A stretch of 64,000 nt of DNA from NCBI GenBank assembly GCA_029204225.1, contig CM055100.1, positions 32,081,645 to 32,145,644 on the forward strand, read 5' to 3'. A program made the translations under genes and the position numbers. The DNA is from Diphasiastrum complanatum. Lineage: Eukaryota > Streptophyta > Lycopodiopsida > Lycopodiales > Lycopodiaceae. The notes under the pieces are model-generated. The model was not told where the DNA came from and made no database searches. It was given only the letters and a program-made list of their open reading frames with translations. This document shows, piece after piece, positions 34,504 through 46,539 of this stretch (positions are counted from its first letter, which is position 1; the number at the start of each line of letters is the position of its first letter).

Positions 34504-35040
34504 TCAGTTTGAGAGTTTTCTTTCATGTTTCACCCAAAAATCTTGCTAGATAGCTTGTCTAAGAGCTAATGTTGTCTAATTTTTGTAGCAATCGGTTTCA
34601 TTCCATTTGGTTGAGCCAATCAAAAGCTATAAGCTTTTGAGGAGGGTTAGGTAGGGCACCTAGGCCTGGGTGGACACATTTGGTTTGGTCAATAGATTGC
34701 TTGTTTGATCCTAAATCACAGTTGAATGCTTGTCAATCCCATCTATTTGAGATCTAGGCACTATTTTGAGATCTTAACCATTTTGTTTCATACAATATTA
34801 TTGTATTTGAGTCAAATTTAATTTCTTAGTGTATTTCACACATGCTAAGAGTGTTTGATCCTAACTTTGCCCATACTCCATCATTTCATGTGAGGTAGAT
34901 CTAGTTTTAGTGAGATTGGTAGAGCTAGTGAGAATCATCTCACAGTTTTTGCAAGATTTTGCATAGGAGTTGGTAGCACAACATTATTGGATCCTATAGT
35001 GAGAGAGTATTGTTCATTACTTGTGTTTATTTTCACTTCA

Positions 35041-36571
35041 ATGGCTTCAATGGGTTCATCCTTGTTGGAACCAAGTGAGAGATTGAATACTTCCAATTAT
35101 TCAATATGGAAGTTGAGGATAAAGTCCATCTTGATACTCCAAGATGAAAGACTTTTGGGGAGAAGCCATAAGTTGTGCAAATTATCTTTGCAATAGACTC
35201 CCTCATATTGCTCTTGGAGGAAAGTCACCATATGAGATCCTATTTATGAAGAAGCCTAAGGTTGATCACCTTAGAGTTTTTGGATGCATATGTTTTGTCC
35301 ATATTCCCTTGGAAACAAGGAAGAATGATGATCCTACTTCATGCAAAGGGATCATGGTTGGATATTCATCCACCAAGAAGGCCTTTACAGTATTTATACT
35401 CTCTACCTCAAATGTGATTGAGAGTAGAGATGTTATTTTCCATGAAGAGCAAAAATCCAATTTGGAAGGGGCCGAGATCAAAGCATCTCTAGATGCATCA
35501 CCAACTATCGCCATTAAAGACAATTATGATGTGATGGGGTTGAGAATTGAAGAGGAGTCTCCTCGGATTTTTTGACCAAGAAGATCTATGAGAGAGAGAT
35601 CCGAGCCCAAGAGGCTCTCATATGTTGATAAAGGCAAGCAAGTGGATCTTGATTCCACTAATTATGCCTTCTTTGTTTCTCATGAAGACCCAAAGAATGT
35701 TCAAGAGGCACTCAATACCAAAGAGTGGTATGATTCCATGAAGCAAGAGTATGATGCATTGATCACCAAAAATACTTGGGAGCTTGTGGATCCACCATCC
35801 CACAAGCATGTGATTGGATGCAAGTGGGTATTTCGAATGAAATACAATCATGATGGCACCATCACTGAAATTCAAGGAGAGATTACGTGCTAAAGGATTT
35901 GCTCAAATCCATGGCCTTGACTATGAGGAGACCTTTGCACCTGTTGCAAAGATGGTGACGATAAGAATTCTTATCTCTCTTGCTTGTTTTTTCAAATGGG
36001 AGGTGTTCCAATTAGATGTATCCAATGCTTTTTTTAATGGTTATCTTGAGGAGGAGATATATATGGAACAACCTCAAGGATTCATCAAGGATGAGTCCAA
36101 AGTGTGCTTGCTCTTCAAAAGCCTTTATGGACTAAAGAAAGCACCAAGATCATGGTATTCAAGACTCAACTCTTTTCTTATCTCACTAGGATTTGTTCTT
36201 AGTGACTACGGTCCTTCCATGTATCTAAATTTTGTTGATAGTAATATTGTCAATCGTCTAATCTATGTTGATGACATTATTCTTTGTGGAAGTTGCATCA
36301 AGCTAGTTGAAGAAACTAAGCTGGCACTTGGAAGTGAGTTTAAAATGCAAGATCTAGGAGAGATCCATTACATACTAGGCCTAGAGATTGACTTTCATGA
36401 AGATTATGTTTTTATATATCAATCTAGATATGCTCTTTCTATGTTGAAAGAATTCTATATGGAAAGGCTTGTGTCTTTTATGTCAAAATCAGAGTGGAGA
36501 GCTAGCAAGGCTTTGGCACTAGAAACATTTTGTTTCTTCAATAGCTTAACCACGCCCGTGATGGTGGATGT
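35041..36571 (+). pseudogene. Ty1/copia element with internal deletion: gag start joined to late integrase, then RT
   Basis: It begins with a gag N-terminus (ATG 35041; LNTSNYSIWKLRIKSIL). At about 35144 it jumps to the C-terminal part of integrase (DFWGEAISCANYLCNRLPH, GKSPYEILF, HLRVFGC), so most of gag, the protease and the integrase core are deleted. The linker and RT follow: EALNTKEWYDSMKQEYDAL, NTWELVDPP, KWVFRMKYN, then after a shift near 35870 RLRAKGF.Q, YEETFAPVAK, QLDVSNAFFNGYLEEEIYMEQP, LYGLKKAPRSWY and the catalytic IYVDDIIL (about 36260). Homology fades after 36450, and the next LTR element begins at 36572. A degenerate TTGGTAgCACAaCATTA at 34970-34986 may be the old primer site. 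No LTRs were identified. Confidence 0.8.
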
Positions 36572-37050
36572 TGTTATGGCCATATTCGGTTAAGGACCTA
36601 GAATAGTCCTAATATGGTAGACCGACCCTCTAGTGTTCGAGATTATTGGTCACGCCGTGATTTAATTCCATGTCAAGGCCAGTTTGTGACTAATTACCTT
36701 GAGAGGACCCAGACACTCTAATTGAGACATATGGAGCATTGCATGTCTGTGTGACAGATATAGGCAGGAGGACTGCATGAAGAGATGAGACCTATTTATA
36801 GTTGACCTGCATGGGGTTTGCATGGTTTCATGCATAGGACTCTACTCTCTATATAATGAGATAGGGATTCTCCTATCGACAAATTGGATTTAGGTTACCA
36901 GTTTCTCTCTTCTCCTCTTGCTTCACATGGCATGGCTTGGGGGCTAGATCCAGGTCTGTTGATCTAGAATTGGTTGGGCGATTTGGCTCCATAGTCTTTC
37001 TTATTGTGTTCTCCTATCATCATCTTAGGGCCATCCTATGGGGTCTTTAT
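36572..37050 (+). repeat. 5' LTR of the LARD-like element
   Basis: Starts TGTTATGG, and its first 72 bp are repeated at 41333-41404. It has a TATA-like sequence near 36855. The 3' limit is set by the primer site and is uncertain by a few bases. Confidence 0.75.
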
Positions 37051-37990
37051 ATTGGTACAGAGCTTGGCTAAGATGCGATCTTGAATAGGATGGAGACAAG
37101 TTCTACATCAAATTGGAATCGGAAAGCACTTGGATTTGCATCCCGGATTGGAGTGTTTTTATTAAGAAAGTTGGGATTGGATTCACTAGTTTGGAATTGA
37201 AGCATGCTTGTCAAATATGGTGGTAGAGTGCTCTTCTACACATGCAGTTTTGAATTAAGATGCTGAGATTTATGTGAATTCACTTTTAATTTCCTATTTC
37301 TTGTGAAAGCTTTCCATTGATGTAGAATGATCTGCTATGGTAGATCTGGCTGCATATACGATTCTATTATTAACATGTTGGGGGACGGTATCCTCTGATG
37401 TTACATGTAAGATAAGGATCATTAAGAGACCGTTGTTGACAATCTTTTTAATATGTGTGTTGTTGACAATCTTTTTGATATGTGTGGTTTTTACATGGGA
37501 TAACTCTTCCCGAAAAATCATTTATATTCTACTTTATGCTCAACTTAAACTTGAGGTACTGAATAGTAGAGGAATAGGAGTTGCATGTATATCTCCATGC
37601 CAGTAGCAACAGTAGAGGTAACCCAGTTTATTTGAACTGTAAACCAAGTAAGCAGACCTTCTCTCTAATTTTTTTGAGTTCTTAAAACCCTGGAATAGCT
37701 ACAGAAACTCGTATGGAAGGTGGATCATGCCTGTTGCTGTTTCCTCAGATTTGGATTCGCATAGATAGATGCAAAAATGCAACGAATATGGCAATAAAAG
37801 CAACCTCAGAAATCCAGAATTCAGAATATTGATAACAGCTATTTTGTGCCCTGAAACTGTGTGAACAAGAGTTGGGTTTTCCTAGATCTGATGCAGGTTC
37901 CCTCCCGAATCACCAACTCCTCACAGCAGCATTGGATGAGGGAAGTGACTTCTTCCATAACTGTTGCTGAGGTAATGGAGAGCGGATGCT

Positions 37991-38476
37991 CTATTTACTA
38001 CTCAAAAAAGGTGAGCTTATGGTATCCTTAGTAGTAGAGGCAGCCGTAGGAGGGGAGGTGCAAACATCTGGTTCTCTAATTCCTTTCTGACAGCGAGTAT
38101 GTGTCATGATGGCTATTGCGTGCCAGGGAATAGAGAAGGTAGGTGTTGTGAAAGGCGGCACAGCCATGCCCGAGGTTTCCAGAGTAAGCGGAAATCTGAG
38201 TGGTTTGAAATAAAACGTGCATCTGGAAGATCCATTCCAGCAGTAAATGCATCCTCTCTGTTTTCCACAAATTTGGAGACTGACGATGAGTGAGCTACAG
38301 ATATGGCAGAAGAAGGGCACGATCCAGCCTTGCCTTAGCTTGTACAGTCTCTCTATCTCTCGATGTGAATGAAGTTGAGGACACCTCGATGAGGGTGAGA
38401 AACCCTTAGGTTGCACGTGGTTTTTCCAAACCCTTGTAAAAAAAAATTGGGTTAAGTGTGGCCTTGCATGACCCAT
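37991..38476 (-). other. 161-codon antisense open frame inside the LARD-like element
   Basis: The only sizeable open frame in the interior, on the strand opposite to the element. The product is rich in Ser, Pro, Thr and Cys, with no recognised domain. The local sequence (about 37700-38480) is less AT-rich than the rest of the interior, which could mean a captured host fragment. Antisense frames are known in some Tat-branch elements, but there is no sequence evidence for that link here. It could equally be a chance frame. Confidence 0.25.
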
Positions 38477-41332
38477 AGGGGGCTGCTAATTTAATAACAA
38501 ATATGTGGCCCAGATTCCCTTGTGGAACCTCAGCTCTATTTTGTCTATTTGGCATGCAGTAGTGGTTTCACAAAGGAGATTTAGGAGATAATCTGCTTAA
38601 ACCAACAATGAAGAATAGAATTATCGATTCTTTGGGGCATTGCCGAGAAAATGGTTTAGTGAGATATTTTGCTATCCTAATAGGGAGTCGGTGAACTAGG
38701 GTTCGCAGCTTTAGGATTGACAGCAAGATATTCGTTCCTCATGAGTTACTTTTTCCAAGACGGTGTCCGATGCAAGAAAATTTAATTTTTCTGATACTGT
38801 GCTTGAAGGTAACTAGACTTTGGAAGCATGTGTTTTCCCCAGATTAAAAATTTAAATTTGATTTTTTTCCTTTTTATTGAATTTCAAGTTTAGTTAAAAT
38901 TTGGAATGGGTTACTTGTCTTGTATATTTCTAGTTGATATTAATCATTAGAAATGGGACAAGTTAATGTTTGTGCAAGATACTTGTCAAAATTGATCTTA
39001 AAAGCCGTCAAACAATATGAAATGACCATATAAAATGAGTAATGATAGAACTCTTTATCCGATCGGTGGAATCTTGTTTGGATACAGTTTAAGAGTTTCT
39101 TAAATCAATGATTGGCTTTTGGAAGAGACCAACTGCGGTATAGAAATGAGATTTGGTCTAAAAGTGATTTCGGATAGATTTAGAGTAAGATACCTAATTG
39201 AAACTTTTCGAATAAGAGAAATTCTCTAGGGATTGTGTGGACAATCTGGATCTAGAATATGTTTGATATTTGAATCATTATCTATTAGTAGTACAATTAA
39301 AGGTCAAAGGTTACTAATTCCATTTTGATTGGAATAGAAGTAAGTTTGATCAAAATTTAAGTCTGAGAGTTCTGTATTGGATCAACCTAATCTTAGGTTT
39401 AGTACTAGGATCAGTGAGGGGTTGATTGAGTGGAAGGAATTATGTAATTAGAAGATAAGTTGGATTGGAAAACTGCTGAGATTGAATGTTATTCGTCTCA
39501 GAGATTTCTCGGATATGTTATTTACTCATGAGAAATAGAAATTATTTTGTAGTTGAGTTACAAGATCTCAGTGAGATATGTGAGTAACATATGTGGATTC
39601 TGGAGGAATCTGCCAGATAAGAATGTGTTTATGTATTGGGTCATAGTGAGATTATTCACATATGTGCACGATTAATCTTGTATGAGTCTACTATGTATTC
39701 CTGATTACTAGGGTTATTTGGTGCACTTAACCTAGTCAGTGAGAGAGTTAACTAATAAATGATTTGGATAAGGATCTAAATGGGGTGTTATGATAGTATA
39801 ATTAAGATCTGCACCTAGACATTTGAGATTTTTGAATCATTGGCAATTAACTTGAGTACTTGATTACTCCAGGAGGAAGTTAATTGGTAAAACGATCAGT
39901 GTGATGTGGATTCACCAAGAACTGATGGTTTTTGAATTATATTGCTTGTAAGATGCATGATTAGTGAATCATTTGGATTCATCAGTTAAAATTATGTGCA
40001 TTGGATATACAGTATTCTTGGGATAGAGTATTCTTTAGTTAAGGTATAGACTCAGCTCATTAGTGGTTGTATCCCAAAGAGCTTGATTGGATAACGAAAT
40101 CATAATGAATCCAAGAATAATAACTGAATTGATATTCAGCAGGACTTTGGGTATCTAGATTTGATTCTAGGTTGTAATCTAAAGTTTTTTTTTGTAGTTG
40201 AAGAGGATTGTCATTTTAGAATGCGTTCAGTCTTTAATTACCAGTGGTTTATAGAACTTGAATCTTGCATTTCAGTTAAAGAATCATGTTTGAAGAATAT
40301 TCCTAAATCCAGTATTTTCTTAGTGGAAAGATTTTGGAATGATTCTTACTTTTCCTGAGTTATGTTGGACATATACTCCAGTATCTAGTAAATGATTAAG
40401 TATAATTTTGGATTCTAAAAAATTATGATTGACGAATCATACGAATCTAAATAGTTATGATTGACGGATCATAAATATATACTTAATTATTGTCAGAGGA
40501 TTATTTGGAATTCTAATGATTCTTAAGTGTGATCATTAGTTCTTGATCTATTATTTGAGTAAGAATTCAGATCAGTGTTTTGAATCTCTCTACTCCAGTA
40601 TCTTATTGAGAGCCTATGGATCTCACACAAGATAAGTTATCTTATTTATGGAGAATTTAATTTATCTAGTGGATGCTGTTCTGCTATAGTTTATGGTCTG
40701 TAGATGCTTGAGTATAGTTCTTCATTTGATTGGATCTCCAGTTATCATAGGAGACAAACAAGTCTATTAAGATGAATGAATGTTATTTTCTTGCATTTGA
40801 TGCTAGAAATAGGAGCATTCAACTCAAAAGAATATCTGGGATACTCAAAGTTGAGTTTTAATCATTCTATATCTTAATGATTCATCTAGAGATTCTAGTT
40901 GAATGAATTATCATATCTTAGAATTGGATTCTAAGGATATTTGTACTTAATGGAAGCTTATGAATTATCTGCCAGAGTGGAAAATAATTTTAGACTGTAA
41001 TTATAATTATCATATTATTTCTTCAGCTTTAGTCTCCTGAGTTAGATAATATTTCACTCAGTTGGTTCATGTAAGTCTTTTGCATGAAGGTGATATTACT
41101 AACTTGTGTTGAGTGTAACCTAGTTGAGAAATTTATTGCTATGTATATTTTTCAAACTTGAGTTTACTCCAGAACAGAGATCAACAATTGGAAATAGGTT
41201 TATCTCTGAGTACTTGTTTGATATGGAAGTTAGAGTAAGAATAATGATTTTCTCGGTTAATATTGAAAGTTAAAGGAATTGTTCTTGTTTTGAGGAGCTT
41301 CTAAGGATAGAAGCGGTTTAAGGAGGGAAGAA

Positions 41333-41404
41333 TGTTATGGCCATATTCGGTTAAGGACATGGAATAGTCCTAATATGGTAGACCGGCCCTCCAGTGTTCA
41401 AGAT
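41333..41404 (+). repeat. 3' LTR remnant of the LARD-like element
   Basis: 72 bp matching the first 72 bp of the LTR at 36572, preceded by a polypurine tract. Beyond 41404 the sequence is unrelated. Confidence 0.8.
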
Positions 41405-41745
41405 GCTTTGCCTATTTGCGTTTGCAGCTTCTTGATTCCATCATGAATCGCACCTATAAGTCATGTCCATGCCAATGACTCAAGTCCAATATGAAATTAA
41501 CTGCTCCCTGATGATTATCCCATGTCATCCTACAGTGCTATCCCTACCAGGTATCCCAATGCCATCCATGATCACAAAGATCTGAACATCTACCCTGTAG
41601 CGCCCACCTGTATTCTCCCAAGCTAGGTCCAAGCTGCTCTTGTGAATGGTTCCAAACCACTCCCTGAGAATACATTGAGATGTGAACTCCAAAGCCACCA
41701 TCAAGTCCCTCACATGATTGTGCATGCCAATATCCCTACAAGTGA

Positions 41746-42112
41746 ACCTGTGAGATGAGAATCGTGAGCGTGCGGGAAGTCATTAGATATTCTCAATCTG
41801 CTTTCATTTGTCAAGAGAAGTATGCTAATTCTATTCTAGAAAGATTTCATATGGTAGATGCAAAAGCTAGTGATACACCTATGGAGTCACATGTAAAGCT
41901 AACTATAAGAGGTAGTGAAAGATCCTTCAAGGACATTACTCTCTATAGGAATCTAGTTGCTTCACTAATCTATCTAACCATTACTAGACCAGATCTAAGC
42001 TATTGTGTTGGAAGATTGAGTCAATTTATGCAAGATCCTAGTGAGGAGCATTGGAAGCTAGGAAAACGAGTTTTGAGGTACGAAGTCGAGTTTGAGTATA
42101 TTCAAATTTGAA
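41746..42112 (+). pseudogene. Ty1/copia RT C-terminus and RNase H start, relic
   Basis: The plus-strand translation reads SQSAFICQEKYANSILERFHMVDAK, then TPME, YRNLVASLIYLTITRPDLSYCVGRLSQFMQ and HWKLGKRVLRY. This is the stretch connecting RT with RNase H in copia elements. It starts abruptly near 41746 and ends in AT-rich sequence near 42112, with the RNase H active site missing. Its overlap with the equivalent region of the copia RT at 36400-36450 shows that it belongs to a different copy. A TATAAAAGGATG sequence near 42200 followed by CT-rich sequence could be part of an LTR. Confidence 0.7.
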
Positions 42113-43559
42113 TGTTGTGTACTTTGAATCAAGACCCAAAAATAGTACGATTAGCATTTGGGTGGGAAAGCCAAGTGGCCAAATAGGATTTGAACCTGTT
42201 ATAAAAGGATGTAACTCATGGAGAGACATATCCTCTCTCTTCTCTATCTCATCTCATGCTTATACATGGTTCTCTTGGGTTCTACTATCCATTGATGCAC
42301 TATACCTGTGATTGCATGCAATTCTATGTGTAGAATGATCTATATTTGCTATTTTTGGATCCACATGTGTAAAATACAATAGCTTGCTGGTTTTGTGCAG
42401 ACAACAACAATACTTTATCTTTTGATTCATGTTTGATCAAGTTCTATTAGAGTTTGCATCTCATTTTGTGTGTAGATGCTGATTTTTCTACATTGGTGAG
42501 ATTGGTAGAGTAGCTTCTTTTGTAACCCAAGATCTTTTTGTGGATTGGATCATCATTGGTCTGAAAGCCTTCACATCCCAATTGTTTTTTGAGATAGTGG
42601 CTTCTATGTAACATTGTTGGGGATAGAAAAATGGCTAAAAGTAGCATCCATGCATAGTTAGGTCGGGGATAGATTCTCTCTAACTAGTATAGCTGCCTTT
42701 CTAGTTATTTCTTGCTTTTTAGTGTTTTAGGAGGATTTTTGAAGTAGAGATAATTATTTTGCTATGTTTGTACTGTTCCTAGCTAGCAGAGGAGGTGTGA
42801 GAGGGTAGAGGAGGCCTTGAACAACCTCTAAGGGCTTGACATCCAAACCAAAACTTGAAAAAATCCAAAAAACACACCAATCTGCATTTTGGAGGGAAAA
42901 AGAGCCAAAATTTCCATTAAATTTTGTTTTCTCCAAAACCAGTGAGAGTTAACCCTCACATGACTGACAGCAGCTCCAGGGTACTGTCCCAAACCTGCAT
43001 AAAAGCCTGCAAGAGTTAGTTCCAAGCAGATTGCAAAAATCAGAGAAAAAACCATAAAAATTCAAAAAACCCTTGTACAAAATAAAAAAAATGCAGATCT
43101 TCATAAGAACTCTTGCAAAGCCCTCTAAAGTTCCATCTCAGTGAGACCAAGACACAGAGAAATTTGCGAGAGTTAGTTCCCATTATAAGTGCCAGTGTGA
43201 GGGTTCCCAATAAGAAAAAGACGGGAGAACCCATCAGAACTCTCACAAACACTAAAATTTTTAGTTTCAGTGGCCAAGAACCCTTGCAGAGAATTTTGAA
43301 GTTCCACCTTAGTGAGACAAGGACACACTTTGATCCTAGTGAGCATAAAATTGGATTTAAGTGCTGTAAAATCAACAAAATCAGAAGATACAATTTTTTT
43401 TTTCTAAAAGTAACTCTCGTAGACCATTCCTAAAAATATGCTATGGCAAAAGTTTCAAGGATAGATCCACCAAAGACACCTGAAAACAAGAAGAACCAGC
43501 TAAAACAATGCTACAACCAGGTGATTTGATGGAGTGATCTACCCACAGAAGCAATAGCA
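42113..43559. other. Spacer with a 171 bp-offset duplication
   Basis: No coding region is recognised. Two related stretches (about 43099-43180 and 43270-43345) share the frame AAGAACyCTTGCA...GAAGTTCCA..T.AGTGAGAC.A.GACAC at an offset of 171 bp. This is probably the leader or LTR of the gypsy element that begins at 43560, but no LTR pair could be matched. Confidence 0.4.
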
Positions 43560-46539
43560 GTGGTGGATGCTGATATTCGCAACCATGAGACGAATATCAC
43601 ACTAGTTCTGAAGAAAGACCACAAGGACGAACCCAATAATGTGACAAGAAAAGACAAAAAAAAGGTGTTGGATTCCTTGAATTATACCTTGGATGATGTG
43701 GTGATCATGATGTCGCAAGCACAACGAAAATCTAATCAAAGTCAGGAGCCAGCGGAACAAGTCTTCCAGGGACCTGCGTGAATGCAACCGATGAAACGCC
43801 GAGCCAGAAGAAGAAGACAAGATCGTGCACATGGTAGAACAGTTAACACCCACACAATTCAAAAGACTACAATCATTATTGGTGGAATATAGAGATTGTT
43901 TCGCATGGAATTACAGTGATCTAAAGGGTATCCCACCAACAGTAGTCCAACATACCATACCCTTGGTGAATGGAGCAGTCCCCAAGGTGAGTCGCTATTA
44001 TCGCTGCAACCTGAACTATACAGAGCTGATCAAGCAGGATTTGCAGAAGTTGTTAGATGTTGATTTTATCTATGAAATTGAGCACACTGAGTGGGTATCA
44101 CCAATAGTCAGAGTACCCAAGAAGAACGGCAAGATCCATAACTGTGTGAATCTGAAAGCATTAAATGCAGTCACCAAGAAGGACCATTTTTTCTTACCAT
44201 TTACGAAAAGTGTCCCGGATAGAGTAGCTGGTGCAAAAGCCTACAATTCCTTGATGGCGTCAGTGGCTACAATCAGGTGAAGATAGCGTCGCAAGATCAG
44301 CATAAGACAACATTCGACATGGAATGGGGGACCTATGTTTACAAGGTAATGTCATTTGGACTTTGCAATGCCACAAGTACTTTCCAGCGAGTTATGCAGG
44401 CGGCATTCAAAAAGTATTTGCAAAATTTTTTGGAGATTTTCTTGGATGATCTGTGCGTGCATGGACTCAACTCAGAACACCTATCTAATTTAGAGAAGGT
44501 GTTATAGAAATGCCATGAGTATCAGATATCCGTAAACCCAAAAAAATGCAAGTTTTGGGTCACACATGGCCTGATCCTTGGCCATTTAGTATCAAGACAT
44601 GGGATCGCCACAAACCTATCAAACATCAAGATCATTGTCAATCTGCCACCACCAGGAATGATCCACAAGGTCATCTTCATGGGTCATGCTAACTACTACA
44701 TGATTTTCATTTTAGACTTTGTAGAGTTAGCACGACCAATCTACAAACTCACAATGGAGCCACATTGGTTTGAGGAAGCCCTAAAGGCATTTCAAAAGCT
44801 TAAAGATGCATGGGTCTCAGAGCCAATACTACATCCACCCAATCGGTTCATTGAGTTTCATGTGCATATGGATGCATTGAAGTATGCAGTAGGAGATGTC
44901 TTAACCCAGCCAGGAGAACACAAAAAAGATTTTCCAATCCGATTTGCAAGTCGTCAGCTCAGTGATTCAGAAGTTAATTATTCGACAACAGAGCGAGATG
45001 CATTGGCAATGATTTATGCGGTTAAGAAGTTTCGACATTATTTGATGGCCACCCATTTTGCATTTTATGCGGACCATCAACCCTTGCTATATCTTGTTGA
45101 TAAAATTTGCAACACAAGAAGAATCACTCGTTGGTTACTTCTATTGTTGGATTTTGATTTTAGGATAGTGGTTCGCAAGGGAAAACAACATTACGTGGTG
45201 GATCATGTGTCACGAATCAAGGGGAAGGAAACAATAGCCCAACCTGATGATGAACTACATGATGCTGTCTTATTTTATATTGACATTGTACTTGAATGGG
45301 CCACCAATATAGTTGAGTATCTACGGGCCCAACCAGATAAAGCACTACCTAAGGCGGAATAGCGGAAGTTGATTATAAAGGCGAGACCTTACCAGCTGAT
45401 TGCCGGCCAGTTGTATCGAAGATGACCAGATGGTATTCTTCGAAGGTGTATTCTTCCACACGAGGCCACCCAAATTATATCAATTTCACATGAAGGCATG
45501 GGTAGGGGCCATTTTGCATCCGACATTATATTTCACAAGATCCTGCAATCAAGATGCTGGTGGCCAACGATTCATAAAATTATGGATGAATACTTGAAGA
45601 AATGCGATGTGTGCCAAAGAACTAGGAGGCCGACAAGGCTGAATTATGACCTTCTACACCCCCAGTACTAGCTCAAGCACCATTTGAAAAGTGGGGATTG
45701 GATTATATCGATCTAATTCACCCAGCTGCAAGAAGTACACAAGCTCTATACATTATTGTGGCCACAGACTACCTCACTAAGTGGGTCAAAGCCAAGGCAG
45801 TGCGAACAGCTGATGCTCGAGCAACTGCCAAGTTCCTGTATGAGAATATCATTGTGCACTTTGGATGCCCGGTGGAGATAGTCAATGATCGCAAAAGTCA
45901 TTTCATCAATGAGACCATCAAAGTCTTGTTGCAGGTATTCTTCGTGATCCATAGATTCAGCACTCCTTATTATCCTCGCGGTAATGGATAGGCCATAAGA
46001 TCCTGTGTAGCATACTCACAAAAATAGTTGAAGCTAGCAGATCTGATTGGGAACACAAGTTACATGCTGCTATGGGCCTTCAGAACAACTTATAAGGGAA
46101 GCACTGACCACACACCATTTCAGCTGTGGTCTATGGTCAGGATACTGTAATGCCAGTAGAGTTTTTGGTACCATCATTAAGGATCGCCACAACGTGACAT
46201 CTGGATGAATCTAGATCTCTACAATTATTCCATGAAGCACTGCATAAACTTTGTGAAACATGCTTAGTACTAGTTGTACATGCATTGGCAGTTGAAAAAG
46301 AATGACGCAAGGCATGGCACAATCGCCGGTTGCACAAGAAAGATCTTCATTTTGGAGATCTAGTCCTCATGTATAAGACCAAGGCGATCAAGGAGAAATT
46401 GAAGTTCACAGGCGAAGGCCCATATCGAATCAAAGAGATCCTCAGTCATGGAGCCATGAACCTGGAGAAACTAGATGGGGCACCTTTCGACACGCCCATC
46501 AATGGTAGCCGTTTGCACAAGTATTGGCCACCACAGTGA
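43560..46539 (+). pseudogene. pol: Tat/Athila-like gypsy pol relic (RT, RNase H, integrase)
   Basis: Plus-strand pieces in order. Linker with YTLDDVVIMM (43560-43781), the same motif as in the element at 26090-27772. RT N-terminus (43825-44280; EWVSPIVRVPKKNGK, NLKALNAVTKKD). RT centre (44277-44507; MSFGLCNATSTFQRVMQAAF, IFLDD). RT end and RNase H (44658-45362; HANYY, HVHMDALKYAVGDVLTQPG, TTERDALAMIYAV, YADHQPLLYL). Integrase linker (QLIAGQLYRR, GILRRC). Integrase core (45698-45991; LDYIDLI, VATDYLTKWVKA, HFGCPVEIVNDRKSHF). Integrase C-terminus (46330-46539; GDLVLMYK, GPYRIKEI, NGSRLHKYW). At least six stops or shifts separate them. In RNase H the aspartate normally followed by ALS/ASK is kept (HMDALKY). 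The element shows what the chimeric element at 24656-33127 has lost after RNase H. Confidence 0.85.

Larger units (their letters stand above)
36572..41404 (+). mobile_element. Non-autonomous LTR retrotransposon (LARD-like), 3' LTR truncated
   Basis: 5' LTR about 36572-37050 begins TGTTATGGCCATATTC and contains CTCTATATAATGAG, a likely promoter. TGGTACAGAGC at 37053-37063 is a primer site for initiator tRNA-Met lacking two bases. The interior of about 4.3 kb has no gag or pol motif in any frame. AAGGAGGGAAGAA (41320-41332) is a polypurine tract, directly followed by the first 72 bp of the 3' LTR (41333-41404; about five mismatches to the 5' LTR). Homology then stops abruptly, so the rest of the 3' LTR and any target duplication are lost. 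The size, LTRs and empty interior fit a large retrotransposon derivative moved by another element's proteins. Confidence 0.75.

Noticed and set aside
41746-42112. Treating this as the continuation of the copia element at 35041-36571 across the LARD insertion
   Set aside because: The two pieces overlap in the same RT segment (SQSAFICQEKYANSILERF against YQSRYALSMLKEF), so they are different copies.
46532-46538. CACAGTG heptamer, as in RAG recombination signals and Transib ends, upstream of the RAG1-core-like gene
   Set aside because: It overlaps the stop codon of the gypsy integrase, has no nonamer at 12 or 23 bp spacing, and no inverted partner was found to the right of 50284. A 7-mer match is expected by chance.
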